Shown one piece after another: positions 51,748 through 62,008 of a DNA stretch of 64,000 nucleotides (position 1 is the stretch's first letter; every line of letters starts with the position of its first letter). The position numbers and the translations under genes are program-made. The notes beneath the pieces are model-generated. The model had not been told where the DNA came from and ran no database searches. It saw only the letters and a list, made by a program, of their open reading frames with translations. Source of the DNA: Acidobacteriota bacterium (GTDB taxonomy: Bacteria; Acidobacteriota; Terriglobia; UBA7540); contig JAKAWG010000018.1 in NCBI GenBank assembly GCA_021817045.1, forward strand, positions 1 to 64,000. The letters run 5' to 3'.

Positions 51748-52362
51748 TTACCACACAAATGGAATCAAGGCTTTCACCCGCTTTTTGTATTCGCTGTATT
51801 CCAAGCCAAACTCGTCCGTCATGAACCGCTCTTCGATGTGAGCTCTTGCCCCAAACATGAGCAGGAACAGCCCATCGGTGACAAGAAGCCGCACCTCACG
51901 GTACGCGACGGCCGTGCCTAGAAGAGCGAGCATGATCCCAGAATAGATCGGATGACGCACGAGGGCGTAAGGACCGCTCATGACCAAGGTATGATTCTCC
52001 TTAACCTCGATGGTCGCGCTCCAGTTGCCGCCTAAATAGAGCCGCGCCCACACCGCGAAGCCGATGCCTCCCAGCACCAGCCCAAGACCCCAGTAAACGA
52101 TCGCAGGCGAAGGAGGAAGGAAGGCGCGAGCAAGCCAACCAAAATCCAATTGCTTCGTGAAACCGATGACGGCCGCCAGCACGCCGAGCGCCGACAGGAG
52201 CAAGCGTGAACTCCGTGATTGAGCGCGGGCCATGCGTTTGTTTGTAAATGCGCCGGCTAACCAGATTGCGACAAAGGCTATCCAGATGTCGCTGATGACT
52301 GCGTTAACGTGAAAGGCCACTGTTCGGCAAACCTCCAGTTCGCCAAGGAAGACGCAAAACAC
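51748..52362 (-). CDS. Isoprenylcysteine carboxyl methyltransferase-like (ICMT/PEMT) membrane protein
   Basis: NHTLVMSGPYALVRHPIYSGIMLALLGTAV, HIEERFMTDEFGLEYSEYKKRVKALIPFVW. Confidence 0.9.
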   Translation of the reverse strand: MFCVFLGELEVCRTVAFHVNAVISDIWIAFVAIWLAGAFTNKRMARAQSRSSRLLLSALGVLAAVIGFTKQLDFGWLARAFLPPSPAIVYWGLGLVLGGIGFAVWARLYLGGNWSATIEVKENHTLVMSGPYALVRHPIYSGIMLALLGTAVAYREVRLLVTDGLFLLMFGARAHIEERFMTDEFGLEYSEYKKRVKALIPFVW

Positions 52363-52526
52363 TATGACACGCCAAAGACGACCTAGCTTGTTGTCCGGGC
52401 GGTATTTTTGTCAATTGGCGAGACCACAGTGTGGGACCGCCACATAGCGAGGTGCACTCGCCGTTAAAAAGTTGGACTGAGAGTTTATCGAACGCGGGGA
52501 AATGGAGTGACGATGTTGCCGCGGCG

Positions 52527-53392
52527 TCAGTCAAGATGGCCCATCTTGCCGGCCCTGTAATCGGCGATGGCCTGAGCGAGTTCAGCCTGAGAGGTCATCA
52601 CGAAGGGGCCGTAGCTGGCTACCGGCTCACCGATCGCTTCACCGCTTAGAGCCAACAACACCGAGTCCTGCCGTGCCTCCAACAGCACACTTTCACCCGC
52701 TGAGCTTCGCCTTTTAGCTCGTGCGCTCCGTTCACCACGACGTCACCCTGAAGTAGAACGATTCCGGTGTTGTGGCCTTCAGGCAAGTTCAGCTCAGAGC
52801 GATTCCCTGCTGTCAAGCGCACATCCAGCAGGTTCACGGGAGTGAAGGTCTTGGCCGGGCCTTTGGCTCCGTTCAATCTTCCGGCAATGACTCGCGCATA
52901 CGCCCCTGATCCAAGGTCGACGGAAGGGATTTGCTCCTTCAGGATGGTCTGGTACTTTGGCCTTGACATCTTATGCGCCGATGGTAGGTTCACCCAGAGT
53001 TGGACCATCTCGAACGTACCTCCGTGCCTGGCGAACTCGCGTTCGTGCATTTCTTCGTGGACCACGCCCGACGCGGCGGTTATCCATTGCACGTCACCTG
53101 GATGAATGACGCCCGAGTGCCCGCCCGAATCCCGATGTTCCACGGCTCCCTGGTATGCAAGAGTCACGGTTTCAAAACCGCGATGCGGGTGTTCTCCTAC
53201 GCCGTGACGCCGCTCCGATGGCTCGAAATCAGACGGGCCCACGTAGTCCAGCAGAAGGAACGGGTCGAGTTCATTCTGAATCCCGTTGGACGGGAAAAGA
53301 TTTCGCACCGGAAACCCATCGCCGACCCAATGCGCTGAGCCTGGCCCGTAAGTGCCTAGCAGCTTTTTTGGTTGTTTCATGCTCTTTTCCAA
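52527..53392 (-). pseudogene. Pirin family protein with C-terminal frameshift
   Basis: LLDYVGPSDFEPSERRHGVGEHPHRGFETVTLAYQG...; after HELKGEAQ the ORF goes off, while another frame continues ESVLLEARQDSVLLALSGEAIGEPVASYGPFVMTSQAELAQAIADYRAGKMGHLD*. Confidence 0.85.
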
Positions 53393-53494
53393 CTCTCTCT
53401 GGTGCCATCCTGATACGATTACACGACGCGACTTCGGCAGCGCTCTTCCGAGAATCTGCCGTTCAAATCGAGGGCTCGACGGCTCTTGCGTTGA

Positions 53495-54568
53495 TTAGCG
53501 AGTACCGCGAAGGTCCTTCCAAGGACCTCCCTGGGCGTAACGCTCTGGATGCAGAACCTTGGGACGCGGATCTTCCGCCGTGTCGAGTTGGAGGACCATC
53601 CATTTCGGATATGGAACTCCAGGATCTGACGCCGCGTCCAGAAGACGGACATCGTCTTCAGAGAGCTTGAGATCGACAGCGCGGATGTTATCCTCCAGAT
53701 GCTCTGGCTTCCGCGCGGCGATGATTACACTGCTGACTGCGGGCCGACCAAGTAGCCATGCAATCGCGACGCGGGCCGGGCTGGCACTGTGCCGGGCAGC
53801 AACTTGTTTCAGTACATCCACGACCCGGTATCCCATCTCCTGGTCAAATGGAACGAACTGACCGGTTTCGGCAAAGCGAGTTCCCGTGGGTGCCGGATTC
53901 GCTCGGCCGTACTTGCCGGAGAGAAAACCGCCGGCCAGCGGGCTCCAGACCAGAATTCCGACGTTGAAGTACTCGGCGAACGATTGGAACTCGTGTTCCA
54001 AGCCCCGGCCGACCAGACTGTAATACATTTGCGCGGTCACGTATTTTTCCAAGCCCAGACGCTCTTGCAGCAGGATCGCAGTGGCGGCCTGCCACGATAA
54101 AAGGTTGGACAGGCCGATGTAGCGAACTTTTCCATGGCGGACGACGTCGTTGAGCGTCCGCAGCGTTTCCTCCAGCGGCGTGTTGCTATCCCACCCGTGT
54201 ACCTGGTAGAGATCGATATAATCAGTCTGCAGCCGCCGGAGGCTGCCTTCCACTTCGCGCAGGATGTTTACGCGCGTCGCGCCACTGCGGTTGAAATTCC
54301 CACCCATCGGCAGGCGGACTTTGGTGGCGAGCACGATCTCTTCCCGGATACCCTTCAGCGCGTTTCCCAACAATGTCTCGCTTTCCCCCACGCTGTAGAC
54401 GTCCGCGGTGTCGATAAAATTAATGCCGGCGTCTATGGCCTGCCTGACCATTCGCGTGGTTGCCTCCTGTCCAAGGTTGCCCATGTTCATTTTGCTTCCG
54501 AATTGCATCGTGCCAAGCGCCACTTCGCTGACAATCAGCCCGGTGTTTCCCAGCTTCCTGTATTTCAT
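53495..54568 (-). CDS. Aldo/keto reductase
   Basis: MKYRKLGNTGLIVSEVALGTMQFG, INFIDTADVYSVGESETLLG, YIDLYQVHGWD. Confidence 0.94.
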   Translation of the reverse strand: MKYRKLGNTGLIVSEVALGTMQFGSKMNMGNLGQEATTRMVRQAIDAGINFIDTADVYSVGESETLLGNALKGIREEIVLATKVRLPMGGNFNRSGATRVNILREVEGSLRRLQTDYIDLYQVHGWDSNTPLEETLRTLNDVVRHGKVRYIGLSNLLSWQAATAILLQERLGLEKYVTAQMYYSLVGRGLEHEFQSFAEYFNVGILVWSPLAGGFLSGKYGRANPAPTGTRFAETGQFVPFDQEMGYRVVDVLKQVAARHSASPARVAIAWLLGRPAVSSVIIAARKPEHLEDNIRAVDLKLSEDDVRLLDAASDPGVPYPKWMVLQLDTAEDPRPKVLHPERYAQGGPWKDLRGTR

Positions 54569-54603
54569 CTTCTTCGCTCCTCATTCGCGTTAGGTCGAAC
54601 CCT

Positions 54604-55219
54604 TCAGATTACCCGGCACGCTTCCTCGAACGCCAGGCGCGGGTTGCGAGGATATAGTTTATCCCGGTCTCCATAACCCAAATTGCAAAGAAAATTGGCC
54701 TTCCACTTGCCGTCCGGAAAGAATTCGGCATTCACTTTGTCAGCATCAACCTGACATCGGCCCGCAATCAAGGCCCAAAGCCCGCGCGGCCATGATGAAG
54801 TACCCTCCCTGGAGGGAACTGTTCCGGAACGCGGTCTGTTGGATGAGACCTGGATTTCCGGCGAACCATGAACGCGCGTCGGCTTGCGGAAACAGCTTGG
54901 GCAATTGCTCGTAAAATTCCGTATCCCAAGCCACGATGGCAGTTACCGGCGCGTCCATGGTCTTCTCGACGTTGCCGGGAGCGAGCGCCGGCTTCAAGCG
55001 TTCCTTGGCCTCGCGCGTGGTGAGGAAGACGAAGCGCGCGGGCGAGGTATTGGCGCTGGTGGGCCCAAGGCGGGCCAACTCATAGATTTGCCGAAGTAGC
55101 TCAATAGGCACGGGCTCCGGCAGCCAAGCTTGGTGCGTCCGCGCCTGGCGGAAAAGTTGGTCGAGGGCTCCGTCGGAAATACTCTTCGGAGGAGTTTCTT
55201 GTTGAATTAGAGCGTTCAC
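54604..55219 (-). pseudogene. RutE/malonic semialdehyde reductase-type nitroreductase with frameshift
   Basis: ORF to ...GLDCGPMSG*; alternate frame immediately continues [47 protein letters not shown] to 54604. Confidence 0.85.
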
Positions 55220-55227
55220 GATTTAGT

Positions 55228-55244
55228 TCTCCTTGTATAGGAGA
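55228..55244. promoter_or_regulatory. Inverted repeat TCTCCT-TGTAT-AGGAGA between divergent nitroreductase and HxlR regulator
   Basis: Perfect 6-bp arms, 5-bp spacer in an 82-bp divergent intergenic region. Confidence 0.45.
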
Positions 55245-55301
55245 TTCTCTTTCGTAATTAAGGTTACAATAAGGAACTATGGAGGCCAAGAAGGAACGTC
55301 C

Positions 55302-55670
55302 ATGCCACCAAGTCACAAATACGTTCCCACAGAATGTCCCGCGGTACGCGAAGTGCTGAACCGGGTGGGAGACAAGTGGAGCGTGCTGATTATCGTGCTT
55401 CTCGGGAGCGGCCCAAGACGTTTCAGCGAACTGCGTCGCGCTATCGAGGGAGTTTCGCAGCGTATGCTCGCGCTTACACTGAGGGGTTTAGAGCGTGACG
55501 GGCTCGTCACGCGAGCGGTTTATCCGACGATTCCGCCGCGCGTCGAATATCAACTCACCGGCTTGGGTCGGACCTTGTTACAGCCGATTCGCGGCTTGGC
55601 GAGGTGGGCGGAACGGAACCGGGAGAAGATCCAAAAAGCGCGCGAGAAGTACGATACACGACCGGTCTAA
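55302..55670 (+). CDS. HxlR-family transcriptional regulator
   Basis: [60 protein letters not shown]. Confidence 0.93.
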   Translation: MPPSHKYVPTECPAVREVLNRVGDKWSVLIIVLLGSGPRRFSELRRAIEGVSQRMLALTLRGLERDGLVTRAVYPTIPPRVEYQLTGLGRTLLQPIRGLARWAERNREKIQKAREKYDTRPV

Positions 55671-55986
55671 GCCAGCCGGTCGCCGGCTATGAGCCGGGCA
55701 TTGGGTAGAAATTCTTTCCGCCGGTCTGTCGAATTTATCTTGCTCTTCTTCACATCCAGGTCCTTGCGGCTTGCCAGGCAGGGCGGGATAGTACGATAAG
55801 TCTCTGAATTGGTTACCCTTAGCGATCAGGGCTCCGAGCCCTCGGCCTGGTATATGGGGCGCTCGTTTTGGCATCCTTCCTGCTACAATAACGACGGATT
55901 TGTATGTAGACGTATCCGAGAGGCTATCGATTTGCGCTCATAAGCCGGCGGAGCGAATTTGAATTCCACCGGATGCCGGAGCAGGT

Positions 55987-57120
55987 GTGCTGGAGCCAAC
56001 CGAGATAAACGAAGCGCTGAAGGATGCCGACGCGACACCGCAGTTCACCGTCCTTGAAGCCTCGGCGGAGGAGCGTCAGCGCTGGCGGGCCAGCTTCAGC
56101 GCAGGCTCGCTCATTCAGGTTCTGCTAGCGCTGGTGTTCCTCTGGTTTCTTACTCTGCCCCCTGTGCCGCGCGAGCCAAAAGGAATCAACCATTTGCAAG
56201 TCGTGCGAATTACCTTTCCGCCTCGTACCCCAGTCCAGCATCCGCGGATTCGGCGAGTTCCGCTTCATCTCCCTCCTCGACCGTTGAAGCAATTGGCAAA
56301 GCTACCGCCGGTACGATCGCCAATACGACCAAAGGTTGTGCCGCGCCACGTAGCGCCCCCCGTAATGGCCAAGGTTCGTCCTAAGCTGCCGCTTTTGCCG
56401 CCGAAGCCCAAACTGGCTCGCTCGCGATTTGAAGCGTTCGAGGCCCCGAAAACTCCGCCGAAGCGGAAGCTTCAGGTTCACGTTGGCGCGTTCGGCGGGC
56501 ACCCGAAGATGGCGATGCTAAAATTACCGCGACGGAAGGTGCAAACGGGCGGGTTCGGCGACCCCAACGGTCTTCCCGGCGAGGCAGAGAATCACGCGCG
56601 CCCCAACGTGGCGCACTTAGGATCGTTTGACGCGCCTGAAGGGCCGGGCGAAGGTAACGGAACTGGCGGCATGCACGGCGCTCGCGGCCTCATTGCCAGC
56701 GCCGGATTTGGTAACGGCATCGCCGGGGCCGACGCGGGAAGCGCGAATGACGCGGCAGGTAACGGCCCGGTCCGCTCAGCGGGTTTCGCCAGCGCCGGTA
56801 CAATGACACACGCCAGGGCTCAGCAGAACTCGCGGCCGCAGGTCGCCGCTTATGTGCCAGTCGAGATTACTGGAAAGCCCAATCCAGTCTATACGGCCGA
56901 GGCGCAAAAACATCATATCCAAGGCGATGTGCTCTTGCGGGTGGACTTCATGGCCTCCGGTCGTCTACGCGTGCTGAGTGTGGAGCGCGGGTTGGGTTAC
57001 GGGCTCAATCAGGCGGCGATCCGGGCTGCCGAACAAATCCGCTTTAAGCCGGCCAGGCGAAACGGCCAGCCGGTCGATATCACCGCGACGTTGCACATCG
57101 TATTTCAGTTGGCTGATTAA
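55987..57120 (+). CDS. Energy transducer TonB
   Basis: TM segment, Pro/Lys-rich linker, C-terminal TGKPNPVYTAEAQKHHIQGDVLLRVDFMASGRLRVLSVERGLGYGLNQAAIRAAEQIRFKPARRNGQPVD. Confidence 0.92.
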   Translation: MLEPTEINEALKDADATPQFTVLEASAEERQRWRASFSAGSLIQVLLALVFLWFLTLPPVPREPKGINHLQVVRITFPPRTPVQHPRIRRVPLHLPPRPLKQLAKLPPVRSPIRPKVVPRHVAPPVMAKVRPKLPLLPPKPKLARSRFEAFEAPKTPPKRKLQVHVGAFGGHPKMAMLKLPRRKVQTGGFGDPNGLPGEAENHARPNVAHLGSFDAPEGPGEGNGTGGMHGARGLIASAGFGNGIAGADAGSANDAAGNGPVRSAGFASAGTMTHARAQQNSRPQVAAYVPVEITGKPNPVYTAEAQKHHIQGDVLLRVDFMASGRLRVLSVERGLGYGLNQAAIRAAEQIRFKPARRNGQPVDITATLHIVFQLAD

Positions 57121-57141
57121 AACTGCATCCAGGGGGCAACC

Positions 57142-58884
57142 GTGTTTGAAAAAAGCAAATTCTTTGCAGCGCTTTTGGCGGTGACTTTATGCGCCTGGGC
57201 GGTTAACGCGGCCCCCCAGGTAAACGAGACTAACCTGCTGTCGCCGGGTTCGAGCACAAACTCGCACGAGTCGCCGGCATTCAATCGCATCGTGAATGCA
57301 ATCATCGTGCGGGAAAACTACTTGGTCAGGACCCTTGAGAATTATAGCCCGCGGATGGAGATTTATCTCCAAGATATGCGCCAGGATCCGGAACTTGGCG
57401 CGGTTCCGGTGAGCGACTATTACTTCCTCGGGCGCGTCCAGTTTCGCCCGAACAAGACGATTATGGTCAAATCCCTTTTGCCGCATCCTGGGTTTGGACT
57501 GCGAATCGTTAAAGACGTCAAAGGACAACTCACCCAGTTCGTCTCACCGCGTTATCACCCCTCAGACTTCTACTTCAGCTTGGTCATGGACACCTCACGT
57601 TTCGACCGCCGGCATTACAACTTCCGCTTCGTCCGGCGCGAGTTCCTGGGTGACGTGCGCTGTCTCGTGTTTGACGTGACGCCGAAGCCCCGGGTCTTTC
57701 GGCGTTTCCTGCTGCTTGATTACGGTGACATCGGCATGTTCAAAGGGCGCATTTGGGTTGAGGACCACCATTACAACATCGTTCGTTTTGATGGTGGTTT
57801 CGAGCCCGCTCCTCAAGGAACCACGTACTACCACTTTGATAGTTGGCGCGAAGAGGTTCAGCCAGGACTTTGGCTTCCTGTTTACGCCTACAGCGAGGAG
57901 TCCGGCGTCAAGTTCGGCTTCGACCGCACCGAGCGATTCAGAGCACAGATGCGCTTCTGGGGCTACGGCCTGGAAAATCCCAATCGCCAGTCGGAAATGA
58001 CGCAAATCGAGGTGGACTCGCCGGAGGTTAAAGACGAGGCCGGAGCTTCCGGCGATCTTTCGCCAGTGGAAGGCGAACGAGAGTGGCAGGAGCAGGCGCA
58101 GGACAACGTCCTTGATCGCTTGCAGAAGGCGGGCCTGCTGGCTCCGCCGGGCGGCAACGTGGACAAAGTGATGGACACCGTCGTCAATAATTTGGTCGTG
58201 ACCAATCATCTCGAGAATCTGCCTCCCATCCATTGCCGCACGTTGCTGACCTCGCAGCTCGAATCGCTGGCGGTAGGAAACACCATTCTCATGAGCCGCG
58301 GGCTGATTGACGTTTTGCCGGATGAGCCGAGCCTGGCGGCGATGCTGGCTTATCCGCTGGCGCGCATCGTGCTTCAGCAGACAGGCGGCTTAAGGGATAC
58401 CAGGTGGGCCTTTGACGACCGGCTGATGGTTCCGGATACAGATCTGCTGAAAATCCTGAACTTCAGGCCGAGTCAACACGATGAGAAAGCCGCAAATGCC
58501 AAGGCTCTCCAATTGCTAAAGGATTCCCCGTACAAAAATCAGTTGGGCAAGGCGGGCCTCTTTCTCCGCGCCATGGCGAAAATCGAGCCTCAAACGCCTC
58601 ACCTCTTTGGGGCTCACCTGGGGAGCCGGCTGGTCCGGAAAGGTCGTGTGGAACGAGTCGCCGCACTGATGACCGGCGCTCCCAAGCTACAGCCCCGCAG
58701 CGTAGATCAGATCGCCGCCCTGCCTCTTGGAGCGCGCGTGAAGGTTGACCCATGGAACGATGACGTGAGCTTGGTGAAGTCGAAGCCTGTGACCCTGCTC
58801 TCCGCGAAGGAAAAGATGCCGTTCGAAGTTACGCCGATGTTTCCTTACCTCACCCGGTATACCACCGAACAGGCCAGCCGGTAG
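57142..58884 (+). CDS. Secreted LolA-like/degenerate M48-like peptidase fusion protein
   Basis: N-terminal lipoprotein-sorting-like beta domain; C-terminal LESLAVGNTILMSRGLIDVLPDEPSLAAMLAYPLARIVL aligned by eye to M48 core with HExxH replaced. Confidence 0.7.
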   Translation: MFEKSKFFAALLAVTLCAWAVNAAPQVNETNLLSPGSSTNSHESPAFNRIVNAIIVRENYLVRTLENYSPRMEIYLQDMRQDPELGAVPVSDYYFLGRVQFRPNKTIMVKSLLPHPGFGLRIVKDVKGQLTQFVSPRYHPSDFYFSLVMDTSRFDRRHYNFRFVRREFLGDVRCLVFDVTPKPRVFRRFLLLDYGDIGMFKGRIWVEDHHYNIVRFDGGFEPAPQGTTYYHFDSWREEVQPGLWLPVYAYSEESGVKFGFDRTERFRAQMRFWGYGLENPNRQSEMTQIEVDSPEVKDEAGASGDLSPVEGEREWQEQAQDNVLDRLQKAGLLAPPGGNVDKVMDTVVNNLVVTNHLENLPPIHCRTLLTSQLESLAVGNTILMSRGLIDVLPDEPSLAAMLAYPLARIVLQQTGGLRDTRWAFDDRLMVPDTDLLKILNFRPSQHDEKAANAKALQLLKDSPYKNQLGKAGLFLRAMAKIEPQTPHLFGAHLGSRLVRKGRVERVAALMTGAPKLQPRSVDQIAALPLGARVKVDPWNDDVSLVKSKPVTLLSAKEKMPFEVTPMFPYLTRYTTEQASR

Positions 58885-59130
58885 GCGTCCCCGACGCCTG
58901 CAGTTCGACTCGGCGCCTGGGAACTTGTCGTATCCAGCCTGGTGTAGGCGCGGCCATCACATCCCGGCATCATTAGCTTGTATCTCTTCGCCGGAAACGC
59001 AGCCTGATCGATGCCGAGCAATTGGGCTTACGGCGATGTGAAATCGCCGCGACCCACTTTTCCGTGCATTCTCCAGCAACCTGATAGAATGATGTTCCAT
59101 GTTTCCGAAATTCGATCCAGGAGATTGAAG

Positions 59131-59766
59131 ATGAAGATCGGCGTGATTGGCGCAGGAAGCGTCGGGAGCGCGCTTGGGAAGCTCTGGGCTCAGAAGGGTC
59201 ACCAAGTAACCTTTGGAGTGCGAAAAACTGAAGATCCGCGGCTTCACGAGCTTCTAAGATCCACTGCGGGCCACGCTCGCGTGGGAAGCCTCAAAGATGC
59301 GGCTGCCTTTGGAGAAGTGGTCGTGCTGGCGGTTCCCTGGTCGGCTGCCCAAGATGCGATCAAGGCAACCGGTGGGCTGGCGGGCAAGATCTTGGTGGAC
59401 TGCACGAACCCGCTGGCTCCGGATCTCTCCGGTCTGGTCATTGGAACGACCAACTCGGCGGGTGAGGAAGTTTCCCGCCTGGCGAAGGGCGCCAAGGTCG
59501 TCAAGGCGTTCAATACCATCGGCGCGGCGAACTTTGAGAATCCACGGTTCGGCTCAGAGAGCGCCAGCATGTTCATTTGCGGGGACGATCCGGCGGCCAA
59601 AGCGGTGGTGGCAAAGCTTGCTTCAGAGTTGAACTTTGACGTAGTTGATGCCGGCCCGTTGATTGCCTCCCGGTGGCTCGAGCCTCTGGCGATGCTTTGG
59701 ATTCACATGGCGCTTAAGCAGGGCTTCGGAGCGACAGGCCATGGCTTCAAGTTGCTGCGCCGATAA
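59131..59766 (+). CDS. NADPH-dependent F420 reductase-like / NAD(P)-binding oxidoreductase
   Basis: MKIGVIGAGSVGSALGKLWAQKGHQVTFGVR; VVKAFNTIGAANFENPRF; ICGDDPAAKAVV. Confidence 0.9.
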   Translation: MKIGVIGAGSVGSALGKLWAQKGHQVTFGVRKTEDPRLHELLRSTAGHARVGSLKDAAAFGEVVVLAVPWSAAQDAIKATGGLAGKILVDCTNPLAPDLSGLVIGTTNSAGEEVSRLAKGAKVVKAFNTIGAANFENPRFGSESASMFICGDDPAAKAVVAKLASELNFDVVDAGPLIASRWLEPLAMLWIHMALKQGFGATGHGFKLLRR

Positions 59767-59769
59767 GCC

Positions 59770-61875
59770 ATGACCGAACACCGCACCGAAGCGCGGGGCG
59801 GCCTCGTCTCTGTGATCATCAGCAGGTTTCTTATGTTCGCGTCGCGCCAAAGTGCGCACTTTGATATGCTGCTGAGCTCTGATTCCAACCCGCGAAGGCT
59901 CCGCGCACCGCGGGGACGGCTCATCGTGCTGGCCATGGTCGTCTGGTTGTGCGGGTGCGCCTCTCACCAAAAATCCATGCCGCTGACGACGGTCACTGTG
60001 GACGGCCACGGAACCGGGCGGATTTTTGACGGCATCGGCGCCCTTAGCGCCGGCGCCTCGTCGCGCCTGCTGATCGACTATTCTGAACCGTACCGCAGCC
60101 AGATTCTCGACTATCTCTTCAAGCCCGATTACGGAGCTGCACTTCAGCACCTGAAAGCGGAAATTGGAGCAGACGTGAATTCGACCGATGGCTCCGAGCC
60201 CAGCTTCGCCCGCACGCGTGCTGAAATGGCGCATCCTGATTTCTCCCGGGGCTACGAGTGGTGGTTAATGCGAGAGGCGGAGAAGCGGAATCCGAACATC
60301 ATCCTCGATTCGCTCGCCTGGGGAGCGCCGGGATGGGTCGGCAACGGCCACTTTTACTCGCAGGACATGGCCAATTACGCCGCCAAGTTCATCGAGGGTG
60401 CGAGGACTGCTTATCAGCTCAACGTGCAGTACACGGGAATTTGGAATGAACGGCCGTACGAAGCAAGTTATATTCCGCTCCTCAAAAGAGCGCTTCGAGC
60501 CAATCATCTTACGACCCGGGTCGTCTGCTGCGACCTCTATACCCAGGAACATCCCTGGAGCATTGCCGGGAAGATGGCCAATGATCCTAAGCTCCGAGAA
60601 GCCGTGGATGTAATCGGCGTGCACGCCCCGGATGTGATCGCCGGAACAACGGTTTCGGGTGCAGCTCTGAAGAGCGGCAAACCGCTGTGGGCCTCCGAGG
60701 ATGAGTTCTTCTATTACACCCGCAGCCTTCCGCGCAGATGGTCGCCGTTTGCTGAATCCCTGGCCATGCTTTACAACTTGAACTACATCCGGGACAGGAT
60801 TACGGCGACCGAAATTTGGAGCCCGGTGACTTCGTACTACGATGATCTTGCCGCACCCGGATCGGGCCTTATGCTCGCAAACACGCCGTGGTCGGGTCAT
60901 TACGAGGTCTTACCGATGATCTGGGTCACGGCGCACACGACGCAATTCGCGCAGCCTGGCTGGCACTACATTGACAGTGCCTGCGGCTATCTGGCCAGCG
61001 GCGGAACTTACGTGACGCTGAAATCTCCTTCCGGCAACGATTACAGCATCGTCATCGAAACGATCACCGCGACAAGGCCGCAGCGCGCGAAGTTCCGACT
61101 GACGGGCGGTCTCGCGGAAGGTGCGGTTCACGTTTGGGAAACCAACAACGCCAAAACCTTCGAGCACGTCGCGGACATCTCGCCGCACGACGATTCTTTC
61201 AGCGTCACGCTTGACTCTGACTCGCTTTATTCGCTGACGACCACTACCGGCCAGGGCAAAGGCACGGCAACGCCTCCGCCACCGAAACCTTTTCCATTTC
61301 CCTACGAGGATAATTTTGAAAGCACCTTGGTCGGACGCTCGCCGCATTACTTTGCTGACCAGGACGGAGCGTTCGAAGTGCATCGGTGCACGGACAGACC
61401 CGGCCACTGCCTCGAGCAAGTAATCACGCGTAAGCCGATTCCCTGGGGACCATTGCCCGATCCGTACACGTTTTTGGGAAGCTCGGATTGGCGAGATTAC
61501 AGCGTGAGCGTAGATGCCATGCTCGATGGCTCCGGCCGGATCACTCTGCTCGGCCGGATTGATGACGCGGACGTCTTCAAAGATCCGAAAGCTCCGTTTC
61601 CAAGCGGGTACGTTCTGCTTGTACGCCAGGATGGTCGCTGGGACCTTGACAGCGCTCAGTACAAGCTGCCGACGGTCAAGCTCGCAACCGGCAAGGTCCG
61701 TTTTGGCCTCGGCAAGTGGCATCACCTGGAGTTGAACTTTCGCGGACCGCACATTCGCGCCTCGATTGACGGAGTCGATGTCGCACACGTTACTGATACC
61801 CGTGATGCGCACGGCATGGCGGGTATTGGTTCGGGCTGGAACCGCGCCGAGTTTGACAATTTTGCGGTACGTTAA
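59770..61875 (+). CDS. GH59-like galactocerebrosidase homologue (lipoprotein-type signal; true start may be about 59935)
   Basis: GRIFDGIGALSAGASSRLLIDYSEPYRSQILDYLFKPDYGAALQHLKAEIGADVNSTDGSEPS, YTGIWNERPYEASYI, LWASEDEFFYY, MLANTPWSGHYEVLPMIWVTAHTTQFAQPGWHYI resemble animal GALC throughout. Confidence 0.88.
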   Translation: MTEHRTEARGGLVSVIISRFLMFASRQSAHFDMLLSSDSNPRRLRAPRGRLIVLAMVVWLCGCASHQKSMPLTTVTVDGHGTGRIFDGIGALSAGASSRLLIDYSEPYRSQILDYLFKPDYGAALQHLKAEIGADVNSTDGSEPSFARTRAEMAHPDFSRGYEWWLMREAEKRNPNIILDSLAWGAPGWVGNGHFYSQDMANYAAKFIEGARTAYQLNVQYTGIWNERPYEASYIPLLKRALRANHLTTRVVCCDLYTQEHPWSIAGKMANDPKLREAVDVIGVHAPDVIAGTTVSGAALKSGKPLWASEDEFFYYTRSLPRRWSPFAESLAMLYNLNYIRDRITATEIWSPVTSYYDDLAAPGSGLMLANTPWSGHYEVLPMIWVTAHTTQFAQPGWHYIDSACGYLASGGTYVTLKSPSGNDYSIVIETITATRPQRAKFRLTGGLAEGAVHVWETNNAKTFEHVADISPHDDSFSVTLDSDSLYSLTTTTGQGKGTATPPPPKPFPFPYEDNFESTLVGRSPHYFADQDGAFEVHRCTDRPGHCLEQVITRKPIPWGPLPDPYTFLGSSDWRDYSVSVDAMLDGSGRITLLGRIDDADVFKDPKAPFPSGYVLLVRQDGRWDLDSAQYKLPTVKLATGKVRFGLGKWHHLELNFRGPHIRASIDGVDVAHVTDTRDAHGMAGIGSGWNRAEFDNFAVR

Positions 61876-62008
61876 GCCACGCGTAGTGGCCGGCTTTATG
61901 AGAAAGGACTGATCTCGAGTCAGGACGAGCGGAGTCTCACCGGGCCGACGCTTCAGCACGCCGTCTCGCGGGGCTCCGTTCCGGCCAGTTTTTTCAGGGT
62001 CTAATGTC

